Shown here piece by piece: positions 1 through 5,413 of a stretch of 5,413 nt of DNA. Made by a program: the position numbers and the translations under genes. The stretch spans positions 1-5,413 of the forward strand of contig DKER01000218.1 in the NCBI GenBank assembly GCA_002452555.1, given 5' to 3'. How positions within the stretch are numbered: the first letter of the stretch is position 1; every line of letters starts with the position of its first letter. The notes under the pieces were generated by a model. The model made no database searches, was not told the DNA's origin, and saw only the letters and a program-made list of their open reading frames with translations. This DNA comes from Fidelibacterota bacterium UBA6817. Its GTDB lineage: Bacteria > Fidelibacterota > Fidelibacteria > Fidelibacterales > Fidelibacteraceae.

Positions 1-1
1 A

Positions 2-397
2 GAGGTTTCTATTCACAGCGGTTTTTCAATCCCTGCCGCAAATTCAGCGGCTCTTGATGAAATCGCAAGCTGGGGAGCGCAGACTATTTTAGTCTGGCCA
101 GAACTGGACAGGGACGGATTTGAGAAAATTCTGAATAAACGGGGAGATAAGGCGGAACTATTCACCGGCGGGCGTTTGCCTGTTCTTATTACCCGGGCTG
201 AAATTCCGGCAGAAGGAAATATCCAGGATATACGCGGCGGTAAGTTTTATGTTGTTAAAAAGGACAATCTCGCCTTTCTATATCCCCATAATTTCATAAA
301 ATTGATTGACTTTCCCGGGTATAACGAATTTTTTCATTATTCTGCCGATTTGGAACAAGAGGGAACAACCTGGAATCTGGACAGAGAATGGAAGTAA
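2..397 (+). CDS. U32-family peptidase-like protein, C-terminal part (5' end outside window)
   Basis: An open frame enters from the left edge and runs to TAA at 395-397, giving 131 residues with no internal stop. The visible protein begins with a stretch that reads as a strand-helix unit (SIHSGFSIPANSAALDEIAS) followed by WGAQTILVWPELDRDGF. This resembles the end of the U32 peptidase barrel, where the protein scans for a position with a conserved 'PEL/sREL' pattern. Next come GGRLPVLITRAEIP, matching the family's 'plmitR' segment, and a small beta-rich C-terminal end (IRGGKFYVV...LAFLYPHNFIKLIDF). U32 proteins include collagenase-like proteases and tRNA/rRNA hydroxylation factors such as TrhP and RlhA; which of these this is cannot be told from the fragment. 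The TTG at 176 could be taken as a start, but the clear homology-like sequence upstream argues that the gene starts outside the window. The assignment is from recalled family patterns, not from a search. Confidence 0.6.
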   Translation, partial: EVSIHSGFSIPAANSAALDEIASWGAQTILVWPELDRDGFEKILNKRGDKAELFTGGRLPVLITRAEIPAEGNIQDIRGGKFYVVKKDNLAFLYPHNFIKLIDFPGYNEFFHYSADLEQEGTTWNLDREWK

Positions 398-504
398 CGA
401 TTTAATTAACAAAAATTAATAACTGCAGTATATCCTTAAAAAGTCAATCTTTATACAGCTTATAAAACGAACCCTTGTTATTAAAATCATTGTGACAGCA
501 ATCA

Positions 505-533
505 TGCTTTATAACGCGAGAAATCTTTATACT
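505..533 (+). promoter_or_regulatory. Possible promoter of the DUF4382 lipoprotein gene
   Basis: A good -10-like hexamer, TATACT, lies at 528-533. The hexamer 17 bases upstream (TGCTTT, 505-510) is a poor -35 box. Transcription would start near 540, leaving a leader of about 22 bases that holds the strong ribosome binding site AAGGAGG at 549-555. The rest of the 398-561 gap is AT-rich with nothing else recognisable and no clear terminator for the upstream gene. Confidence 0.3.
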
Positions 534-561
534 ATTTTTAGATTTAAAAAGGAGGACAGTC

Positions 562-1410
562 ATGAATAAGATTACAACGTTAATATGTAGTTTGCTTCTG
601 ATTGTTGGTCTTGGCTGCGAAGGATTAGACAATGATGAAAAAGATGATGAAAAAACAGGCACCTTATCTGTTCTGTTAAGTGATAATCCGTTTCCGCTTG
701 GTTTGGTTGATTCAGTGCTGGTTACTATAGACAGTGTAGAAATCCGCAGGCACGGTGAAACGATTGGATCGCCTTTTATTATTTTGAATCGTGATCAAGT
801 AACGTTTAATTTGCTAGATCTTAGGAATGGCGTTACGGCATCTCTGTCTGAAATGGACGTGCCGATGGGGGCTTATGATCTTGTAAGATTATATGTTAAT
901 TCTGCCAGACTTGTCTTAACAAACGGATCGGATTTCGAAGTTATTATTCCGAGCGGCGAACAGACCGGGCTGAAAATTTTTATCAACCCCTATATTGAAA
1001 TCGTCGGAGGACTTACATCCGAACTTCTTTTGGATTTTGATGTAAGCAAATCTTTTGTAATGCAGGGGAATATGAATTCACCTTCAGGAATAGTCGGTTT
1101 TCATTTTAAACCAACACTCCGTGCATCAAATATGTCAACAGCAGGCCGTCTTGAAGGAATTGTAACGGATTCTGATGGAATTGCTGCCCTTGGAGGTGCT
1201 CAGGTTTGGATTGAAGCCATGGATACCATCATGACGACAACATTCAGCAGCACTGATTCTCTGACATTGGGACACTATGCGCTCTTAGGGGTTCCTGCAG
1301 GCGATTTTACTGCAAAAGCTGCAATGGCAGGCTATGATACCGTGTCGGCTTTTATTACAATAACAGCAGGTAATGTGACAACACAGGACTTTTCACTGAT
1401 ATCTCAATAG
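562..1410 (+). CDS. DUF4382 domain lipoprotein with C-terminal carboxypeptidase-regulatory-like domain
   Basis: This gene encodes 282 residues. The ATG at 562 follows AAGGAGG (549-555) by 6 bases, which fixes the start. Residues 1-19 form a short signal peptide (MNKITT, then a hydrophobic run) ending in GLGC; Cys19 is the likely lipidated residue, although the -3 position is Gly rather than the usual Leu. An acidic linker (about 20-31) leads into a DUF4382 domain at about 33-188, recognised by GTLSVLLSDNP (33-43), VTIDSVEI (54-61), the central LLDLRNG segment (84-90) and the closing FHFKPTLRA (180-188). Residues about 196-280 look like a carboxypeptidase regulatory-like (Ig-fold) domain: GRLEGIVTD...ALGGAQVWIEA...GHYALLGVPAGDFTAKA...GYDT. 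Both domains are extracytoplasmic folds without known enzymatic activity, so this is probably a membrane-anchored surface or periplasmic protein of unknown role. It stands alone: upstream is the U32-like gene, and downstream is the convergent lipocalin gene. Confidence 0.85.
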   Translation: MNKITTLICSLLLIVGLGCEGLDNDEKDDEKTGTLSVLLSDNPFPLGLVDSVLVTIDSVEIRRHGETIGSPFIILNRDQVTFNLLDLRNGVTASLSEMDVPMGAYDLVRLYVNSARLVLTNGSDFEVIIPSGEQTGLKIFINPYIEIVGGLTSELLLDFDVSKSFVMQGNMNSPSGIVGFHFKPTLRASNMSTAGRLEGIVTDSDGIAALGGAQVWIEAMDTIMTTTFSSTDSLTLGHYALLGVPAGDFTAKAAMAGYDTVSAFITITAGNVTTQDFSLISQ

Positions 1411-1412
1411 AC

Positions 1413-1473
1413 TTTGAGTTTACTTTCAGAATTATCACCACTCAGCGTTCACATGTAGAATTTCAAACTCAAA
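1413..1473. terminator. Weak inverted repeat between convergent genes, possible shared terminator
   Basis: A perfect 9-bp inverted repeat, TTTGAGTTT (1413-1421) and AAACTCAAA (1465-1473), spans the gap between the two convergent stop codons. The right arm also belongs to the 12-bp palindrome CTCAAATTTGAG (1468-1479), which overlaps the lipocalin stop codon. The loop is long (43 bases), the stem is AT-rich and no T-run follows, so it is a poor intrinsic terminator. No better one is visible here. Confidence 0.2.
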
Positions 1474-1984
1474 TTTGAGCCACCCGGATTAAATCCTCCA
1501 CACGAAATCCTTGTTCCTGAAGTTTTTTAGTCAGCTTGTTGTACAACAGATCATCCATGTTTTTTTCTCTGCTGAGAATCCATAAATATTTTTTTGATGA
1601 GCTTGTAACAACAGCCCATTGATAGTTTTCATCAAGATCAATTACAAGATAATGAGCGGCAAAAGGTCTGAAAAAACTGACTTTAAGATGTCCATCCTTT
1701 TTTTCGGATGCCCGGTATCCAACGGCTTTTGCAGTTTTCAGCTTTTCTGGATTGTCATCGGGAATACCTGAATTCAGGACATCAATTTTCCCGTCATCCC
1801 GCAGTGTATATTGTGCAGTATTGCTGATAAGTCCCCGTTCAAAAGAGTGATCAAAACGGGCAATTTCGTACCATAGTCCCGAATAACGCTCCAAATCCAG
1901 TTCCGGGACCACATAGTCCTTGTTGTCAATTGTTTTGCATCCCCATACCATCAGCATCACCCCCAATAACATAAGATTCCTCAT
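1469..1984 (-). CDS. blc: Bacterial lipocalin, outer-membrane lipoprotein Blc family
   Basis: The protein has 171 residues from the ATG at 1984. An in-frame ATG at 1990 would add two residues, but the purine-rich GAGAG at 1991-1995 abuts that codon and sits 6 bases from the inner ATG, so the inner start is preferred. The N-terminus is a short hydrophobic signal ending in the lipobox VWGC, with Cys16 as the lipidation site. The lipocalin hallmark GLWYEIARFDHSFERGL follows at about 36-52, containing the G-x-W of the first strand. After it come TAQYTLRDDGKIDVLNSG and the closing YLWILSR motif (about 133-139), whose Arg packs on the conserved Trp. Length and motif order match E. coli Blc. Family members bind lysophospholipids or fatty acids in a beta-barrel at the outer membrane and are linked to envelope stress and membrane maintenance. 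The ligand of this one is not known. It is divergent from the transhydrogenase operon. Confidence 0.92.
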   Translation of the reverse strand: MRNLMLLGVMLMVWGCKTIDNKDYVVPELDLERYSGLWYEIARFDHSFERGLISNTAQYTLRDDGKIDVLNSGIPDDNPEKLKTAKAVGYRASEKKDGHLKVSFFRPFAAHYLVIDLDENYQWAVVTSSSKKYLWILSREKNMDDLLYNKLTKKLQEQGFRVEDLIRVAQI

Positions 1985-2005
1985 TAGCATCTCTCAGTTT
2001 CTTTT

Positions 2006-2033
2006 TTTATACTTACGTGCATTTTATTTGACA
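2006..2033 (-). promoter_or_regulatory. Possible promoter of the lipocalin gene
   Basis: On the minus strand, TATAAA (2011 to 2006) is a five-of-six match to the -10 consensus. The hexamer 16 bases upstream (TGTCAA, 2033 to 2028) is a weak -35. It would give a leader of roughly 15 bases before the ATG at 1984. The same bases, read on the plus strand, form the TTGACA box of the divergent promoter candidate. Confidence 0.22.
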
Positions 2034-2058
2034 TTATGTTACAAAATCTCCATATCTT
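2028..2058 (+). promoter_or_regulatory. Candidate sigma-70-type promoter of the pnt operon
   Basis: A consensus -35 box, TTGACA, is present at 2028-2033. The best -10 match is TATCTT at 2053-2058, 19 bases away, which is longer than the optimal 17. A start near 2065 would leave a leader of about 55 bases to the pntAA ATG. A 5-bp inverted pair, GTTAC (2038-2042) and GTAAC (2061-2065), brackets the -10 region and could be an operator, but it is short. Confidence 0.35.
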
Positions 2059-2119
2059 CTGTAACGAAACAAAGTATGTTGCACGAAATATATAAAGTTA
2101 AACTGGAAGAGTCAGAACG

Positions 2120-3253
2120 ATGATAATAGGCATTATTAAAGAACCGGCACATGAAACACGCATTGCGCTGTTGCCGGAATATGTTAAGAAACTTCTGGAA
2201 CTCAAGGGACCGGAAATTGCCGTTGAAAAGGGGCTGGGAGAAAAACTTTTTATCTCTGATGACAGGTATGCCGAAGCCGGTGCTGCTGTTCTGGACAGAG
2301 ACCCCCTAATAAAAAAAGCACATGTTATTTTCCGCATCAGTCCGCCAGACAACGAACTGATATCCCGCCTGAATAAAGGAGTGATATGGATCAGTTATCT
2401 GGACCCTGTTGGCAATAAAGAACGGATGGAGATGCTGGCCAAACAGGGCATTACGGCTCTCAGCATGGAATTTATACCCAGAAGCACCCTGGCCCAGAAA
2501 ATGGATGTTCTCAGTTCACAGGCCAGCCTGGCAGGCTATGAGGCTGTCATAATCGCGGCAGAACGGTTGAAGAAAATTTTTCCCATGATGATGACTCCGG
2601 CAGGAACCATCTCACCGGCACGGGTTTTTGTCATTGGCGCCGGTGTTGCAGGACTTCAGGCCATTGCTACAGCTAAACGCCTGGGTGCCCGTGTGGAGGC
2701 TTTTGATACCCGTCCCGTTGTTGAGGATGAGGTTAAATCTCTGGGAGCACGGTTTATTAAAATTGACCTGGGCGAAACCGGTCAGACAAAAGACGGATAT
2801 GCCAAAGCACTGACTGATGAACAGCTGGAAAAGCAACGTGAACTGATGGCTAAGCATTGTGCTTTATCGGATGTAGTTATTACAACGGCTCAGGTTTTTG
2901 GTCGAAAAGCCCCCTTGATCATTACAAAAGAGATGATTAATGGCATGAAACCCGGCAGTGTGATCGTGGATCTGGCTGTGGAATCCGGCGGAAATGTGGA
3001 CGGTTCTAAAGTCGGAGAAGATGTTGAAATAAATGGTGTCAACATCGTTGGTCTTGCCAATATGCCCGGCCGTGCCGCTTTTGATGCCAGTCTGATGTAC
3101 AGCGGGAATTTAACGGCATTTTTAACCCATTTGTGGGATAGGGAAAACGGGGTTTTGAATACAGAAACAGGTGATGAAATTTTTCAATCTGTTCTTATGA
3201 CCCGTGATGGTGAAATTGTCAATGAATCCCTGAAGAAATTCTGGAGTAAATAA
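2120..3253 (+). CDS. pntAA: NAD(P) transhydrogenase subunit alpha part 1 (domain I, NAD(H)-binding)
   Basis: This is the soluble dI component of proton-translocating transhydrogenase. It binds NAD(H) and passes a hydride to NADP+ bound on PntB, at the cytoplasmic face of the inner membrane. It has 377 residues, close to the roughly 384 of Rhodospirillum rubrum PntAA. The N-terminus MIIGIIKEPAHETRIALLPE is the normal family start, and GGAAGAG at 2105-2111 lies 8 bases before the ATG. The RQD loop that contacts the nicotinamide site is intact as R121, Q126 and D129 within IPRSTLAQKMD, followed by LSSQASLAGYEAV. The Rossmann fold shows GAGVAG at 173-178 and its acidic end at AFDTRP (194-199). 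GYAK at 226-229 fits the tip of the mobile loop. The C-terminal stretch ends at FWSK, before any membrane helix, so this is the split form of subunit alpha. The TAA is directly followed by the pntAB ATG. Confidence 0.96.
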   Translation: MIIGIIKEPAHETRIALLPEYVKKLLELKGPEIAVEKGLGEKLFISDDRYAEAGAAVLDRDPLIKKAHVIFRISPPDNELISRLNKGVIWISYLDPVGNKERMEMLAKQGITALSMEFIPRSTLAQKMDVLSSQASLAGYEAVIIAAERLKKIFPMMMTPAGTISPARVFVIGAGVAGLQAIATAKRLGARVEAFDTRPVVEDEVKSLGARFIKIDLGETGQTKDGYAKALTDEQLEKQRELMAKHCALSDVVITTAQVFGRKAPLIITKEMINGMKPGSVIVDLAVESGGNVDGSKVGEDVEINGVNIVGLANMPGRAAFDASLMYSGNLTAFLTHLWDRENGVLNTETGDEIFQSVLMTRDGEIVNESLKKFWSK

Positions 3254-3550
3254 ATGGAATTTGTTTATCTCTTTTTTATACTGATGCTGGCAATTGTAGC
3301 CGGTTTTGAACTGATTTCCAAAGTTCCTGCAACCTTGCATACACCGCTTATGTCAGGAAGTAACGCCATATCCGGTATTACATTGGTTGGTGCTCTTATT
3401 TCTGCAGGATCGGCAAATGAAACAGTAACGATCATTCTTGGAACGTTAGCCGTGACCTTTGCTACTGTCAATGTGGTTGGGGGGTATCTGGTTACTGACC
3501 GGATGCTGGCTATGTTTAAAAAGAAAAAGGAAGGGGGTAAGGAATCATGA
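3254..3550 (+). CDS. pntAB: NAD(P) transhydrogenase subunit alpha part 2 (membrane domain II helices)
   Basis: This small membrane protein of 98 residues contributes three helices to the proton channel of the transhydrogenase. Hydrophobic segments lie at about 2-20, 36-52 and 57-80, followed by a lysine-rich cytoplasmic tail (KKKKEGGKES). The signature HTPLMSGSNAISG at 29-41 is the family's best-conserved element. Its start lies immediately after the pntAA stop with no spacer; GGAG at 3243-3246, inside the end of pntAA, serves as ribosome binding site, 7 bases from the ATG. Its TGA overlaps the pntB ATG as ATGA. These junctions point to translational coupling and fixed stoichiometry. Residue 40 is Ser where the Thermus thermophilus subunit, as I recall it, has a proton-pathway His (NAI-H-G); see the findings. 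Confidence 0.95.
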   Translation: MEFVYLFFILMLAIVAGFELISKVPATLHTPLMSGSNAISGITLVGALISAGSANETVTIILGTLAVTFATVNVVGGYLVTDRMLAMFKKKKEGGKES

Positions 3551-4947
3551 GAGCTGATCTTTTGATTAATCTTGCCTATATTCTGGCATCCCTTCTCTTT
3601 ATTATTGGCGTCAAGAAATTGAGTTCACCGGAAACGGCCCGTCAGGGAAACGGCCTTTCATCCCTTGGGATGCTTTTGGCTGTTGTGGTGACTCTCTGGC
3701 ATAAAGACATCATAAGTTATGAGTGGATTATTGCAGGGCTGCTGGCCGGTTCGCTTATCGGCGCGGTTAGTGCCCGTATTGTTAAAATGACAGCCATGCC
3801 TGAAATGGTGGCTTTGTTTAACGGTTCCGGCGGTATAGCCAGTCTGCTTGTCGGTTGGAGCGTTTATCACGTTGGCACTGATCTGGCCACGGCTACAATT
3901 GTGCCAATTGTTCTCTCTGTTCTTATCGGAGGCGTAACCTTTACAGGCAGCGTTATTGCATGGGCAAAACTGTCGGAAGTTCTGAACGGGAAACCGCATT
4001 TATTCACGGGACAGCATATCCTGAACGGACTGATCCTCCTGATGATTCTGCTGTCAGGCATTTTACTTTCGTTCTTTCCGGCCGGGAATCTTTTGGGGAC
4101 GGAAATCCCCATGTATTTTATTTTCATCGGTCTGGTGCTCCTGTCCGGAATATTAGGTGTCCTTTTTGTGATTCCTATCGGCGGTGCTGATATGCCTGTT
4201 GTGATCTCGCTCCTGAATTCGTTTTCCGGCCTGGCTGCCGCTGCGGCGGGGTTTGTCATCAGCAATAATGTGCTGATTGTCTCCGGATCACTTGTCGGTG
4301 CCAGCGGAATTATCCTGACACAGATTATGTCCAAAGCCATGAACCGAAGTCTGAGCAATATTCTTTTCAGCGGGTTCGGTTCTGTTGTAACAAGCAGCGG
4401 AAATGCTGAACAGGGCGACATCAAACCAATTACCGCTGAAGATGCTTATCTCATTCTGGAAGCTGCCAGATCGGTTGTAATTATTCCGGGATACGGTATG
4501 GCTGTAGCCCAGGCACAGCATGCAGTTCGAGAACTGGGCGAACTGATGGAGAAAAACGGGACCGAGGTGAATTATGCAATTCATCCGGTAGCCGGCAGAA
4601 TGCCGGGTCATATGAATGTTCTGTTGGCTGAAGCCAATGTGGATTATGATAAATTGAGAGAAATGGATGATATCAATCCATCCATGCCCACCATGGATGT
4701 GGCGATCGTTATCGGTGCCAATGATGTGGTTAATCCGGCAGCCCTGGACGATAAAAGCAGTCCGATTTACGGAATGCCCATTATCAATGCACACCACGCG
4801 CGGACTGTCTTTGTTTTGAAACGGTCCATGAGACCCGGTTTTGCCGGTATTGAAAATCCCCTTTTCTTTAAAGAAAATACGCGAATGCTCTTTGGAGATG
4901 CAAAGCAGTCTATTCAAAAACTTGTCGCTGAATTCAAGAATCAGTAG
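3547..4947 (+). CDS. pntB: NAD(P) transhydrogenase subunit beta (membrane domain II plus NADP(H)-binding domain III)
   Basis: The protein has 466 residues, typical for PntB (about 460-465). Nine hydrophobic segments can be read at about 4-22, 38-52, 57-77, 86-108, 112-139, 157-177, 187-212, 216-238 and 240-262. They form the larger part of the proton channel. The cytosolic dIII begins near 290 and carries the NADP(H) site: GYGMAV (315-320), IHPVAGRMPGHMNV (345-358), GAND (390-393, with the coupling Asp393), KRSM (425-428, near the 2'-phosphate) and GFAGIENPLF (431-440). Channel residues conserved in the family include D215 in GGADMPVV and N224 in LLNSFSG. Asn92 (ALFNGSGG) stands where E. coli PntB has His91. 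The start overlaps the pntAB stop (ATGA), with AAGGA at 3539-3543 and GGGGG at 3533-3537 upstream. The final Gln codon and TAG stop are the first unit of the following tandem repeat. Confidence 0.96.
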   Translation: MRADLLINLAYILASLLFIIGVKKLSSPETARQGNGLSSLGMLLAVVVTLWHKDIISYEWIIAGLLAGSLIGAVSARIVKMTAMPEMVALFNGSGGIASLLVGWSVYHVGTDLATATIVPIVLSVLIGGVTFTGSVIAWAKLSEVLNGKPHLFTGQHILNGLILLMILLSGILLSFFPAGNLLGTEIPMYFIFIGLVLLSGILGVLFVIPIGGADMPVVISLLNSFSGLAAAAAGFVISNNVLIVSGSLVGASGIILTQIMSKAMNRSLSNILFSGFGSVVTSSGNAEQGDIKPITAEDAYLILEAARSVVIIPGYGMAVAQAQHAVRELGELMEKNGTEVNYAIHPVAGRMPGHMNVLLAEANVDYDKLREMDDINPSMPTMDVAIVIGANDVVNPAALDDKSSPIYGMPIINAHHARTVFVLKRSMRPGFAGIENPLFFKENTRMLFGDAKQSIQKLVAEFKNQ

Positions 4948-5004
4948 CCGGTAGCCGGTAGCCGGTAGCCAGTAGCCGGTAGCCAGTAGCCGGTAGTCAG
5001 TAGG
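4942..5004. repeat. Heptanucleotide tandem repeat, nine copies of CRGTAGC
   Basis: Nine contiguous 7-bp units run without a gap: CAGTAGC, CGGTAGC three times, CAGTAGC, CGGTAGC, CAGTAGC, CGGTAGT and CAGTAGG. The only internal variation is A/G at position 2; the last two units have a changed seventh base, as expected for decay at an array edge. The first unit supplies the last sense codon (CAG) and the stop (TAG) of pntB. Because 7 is not a multiple of 3, the TAG in each unit cycles through all three plus-strand frames, so no plus-strand frame can read through the array; the minus strand gets no stop from it. It resembles in kind the heptanucleotide STRR repeats described in cyanobacteria, but the unit is different. 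Confidence 0.95.
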
Positions 5005-5413
5005 GTGGTTGAGAGGGTTGTATGTTGGTTTTGTGCTCCGGCGGATTTGTCATGGTTGATTGGTGGTTTTGTTTCAGATAAAGAATAAGTCCTGTTGTAT
5101 AGCGTTAGTGTTTTTTTTAATTGTCAGGCCAGGTCATTATCTCATTTCATGTTTTTTGTTCATAAAGAGCAACCTGCGGGGAGAATTATATGGACTTGAA
5201 TTTCCAATCAAAGAAACTCTTTATAACCATAAAATTTTCAAAAAGGATTCAGTACGATTTCTAAGAAGGAAAAACGATGCTTAATTACAATCAATTATTC
5301 ATGCATTATGTGTAATAGTGTTATCAAAACATAAGCAGAGGATTATGTTTATCTTGAAATTAATATAAAACCATTATCACTATGAACCATCTAAATGAAA
5401 CAAACGCAGTCAA
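5005..5413. other. Tail without a convincing gene
   Basis: The first 70 bases or so (5005-5075) are strikingly rich in G and T on the plus strand, then the sequence turns AT-rich. A frame opened by TTG at 5060 runs to 5284 (74 residues), but it has no ribosome binding site and its product looks like translated AT-rich noncoding DNA. A 12-codon frame at 5277-5315 has a good AGAAGGA site (5264-5270) 6 bases upstream, but encodes only MLNYNQLFMHYV. An ATG at 5382 opens a frame that is still open at the window edge (MNHLNETNAV), without a ribosome binding site. An 8-bp inverted pair, ATAAAGAG (5162-5169) and CTCTTTAT (5217-5224), is present. I see no tRNA, terminator hairpin or mobile-element end. 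It may be the upstream region of a gene that starts near or beyond the right edge. Confidence 0.5.

Noticed and set aside
176..397. Independent small gene starting with TTG at 176
   Set aside because: The frame is open upstream to the window edge and the upstream residues fit the same protein family, so this is the tail of a longer gene.
444..662. 72-residue minus-strand frame overlapping the start of the DUF4382 lipoprotein gene
   Set aside because: It overlaps the signal peptide and ribosome binding site region of a well-supported gene, and its low-complexity Ser/Lys/Asn-rich product looks like noise.
3867..4424. Minus-strand open frame of 185 residues inside pntB
   Set aside because: It is fully embedded in a strongly recognised gene on the opposite strand, and its product (rich in Pro, Ile and Arg without a domain pattern) is what the antisense of a membrane protein gives.
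4288..4917. Minus-strand open frame of 209 residues over the dIII part of pntB
   Set aside because: It is antisense to conserved NADP-binding motifs, with no family resemblance and no ribosome binding site evidence.
4942..5004. Heptad array considered as a CRISPR array or origin iteron cluster
   Set aside because: The units are 7 bp and contiguous with no spacers, so it is not CRISPR. Iterons are usually longer (about 17-22 bp) and sit near a replication initiator gene, which is absent.
5060..5284. 74-residue frame starting with TTG in the tail
   Set aside because: It has a weak start codon, no Shine-Dalgarno sequence, starts in the G/T-skewed stretch and has no recognisable domain.

Overview
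This 5.4 kb window has moderate GC content. It carries five recognisable protein genes, the first of them cut by the window edge, followed by a heptanucleotide tandem repeat and an AT-rich tail with no convincing gene. Ribosome binding sites of the Shine-Dalgarno type precede most starts. Two genes encode lipoproteins with signal peptidase II signals (a DUF4382/carboxypeptidase-regulatory-like protein and a Blc-type lipocalin), so the cell is Gram-negative with an outer membrane. DUF4382 lipoproteins with an added regulatory-like beta-sandwich, and a transhydrogenase split into three subunits, suggest an environmental bacterium, possibly of the Bacteroidota/Calditrichota/Marinimicrobia (FCB) side of the tree. 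That placement is inference only; nothing in the window fixes the phylum.

Layout: (1) positions 2-397, + strand, the C-terminal end of a probable U32-family peptidase-like protein. (2) 398-561, a short AT-rich gap with a weak promoter candidate. (3) 562-1410, +, a DUF4382 lipoprotein. (4) 1469-1984, - strand, a bacterial lipocalin (Blc), convergent with the DUF4382 gene. (5) 1985-2119, a divergent intergenic region holding a consensus TTGACA box and nested inverted repeats. (6) 2120-4947, +, a compact operon pntAA-pntAB-pntB for the complete proton-translocating NAD(P) transhydrogenase. (7) 4942-5004, nine tandem copies of a 7-bp unit CRGTAGC that begins inside the last codons of pntB. (8) 5005-5413, a G/T-rich then AT-rich tail without a convincing gene.

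The only clear functional unit is the transhydrogenase. PntAA (soluble NAD(H)-binding domain dI), PntAB (three helices of dII) and PntB (nine helices of dII plus NADP(H)-binding dIII) are translationally coupled: there are zero bases between the first stop and the second start, and an ATGA overlap between the second and third genes. Together they use the proton-motive force to drive hydride transfer from NADH to NADP+, supplying NADPH. No functional link to the neighbouring lipoprotein genes can be shown.

The window is mostly ordinary. The two points most worth a second look are the heptad repeat fused to the pntB stop codon, and the apparent absence of a histidine at both positions known to carry the membrane proton-pathway histidine in characterised transhydrogenases. 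I found no evidence of a new multi-gene system.
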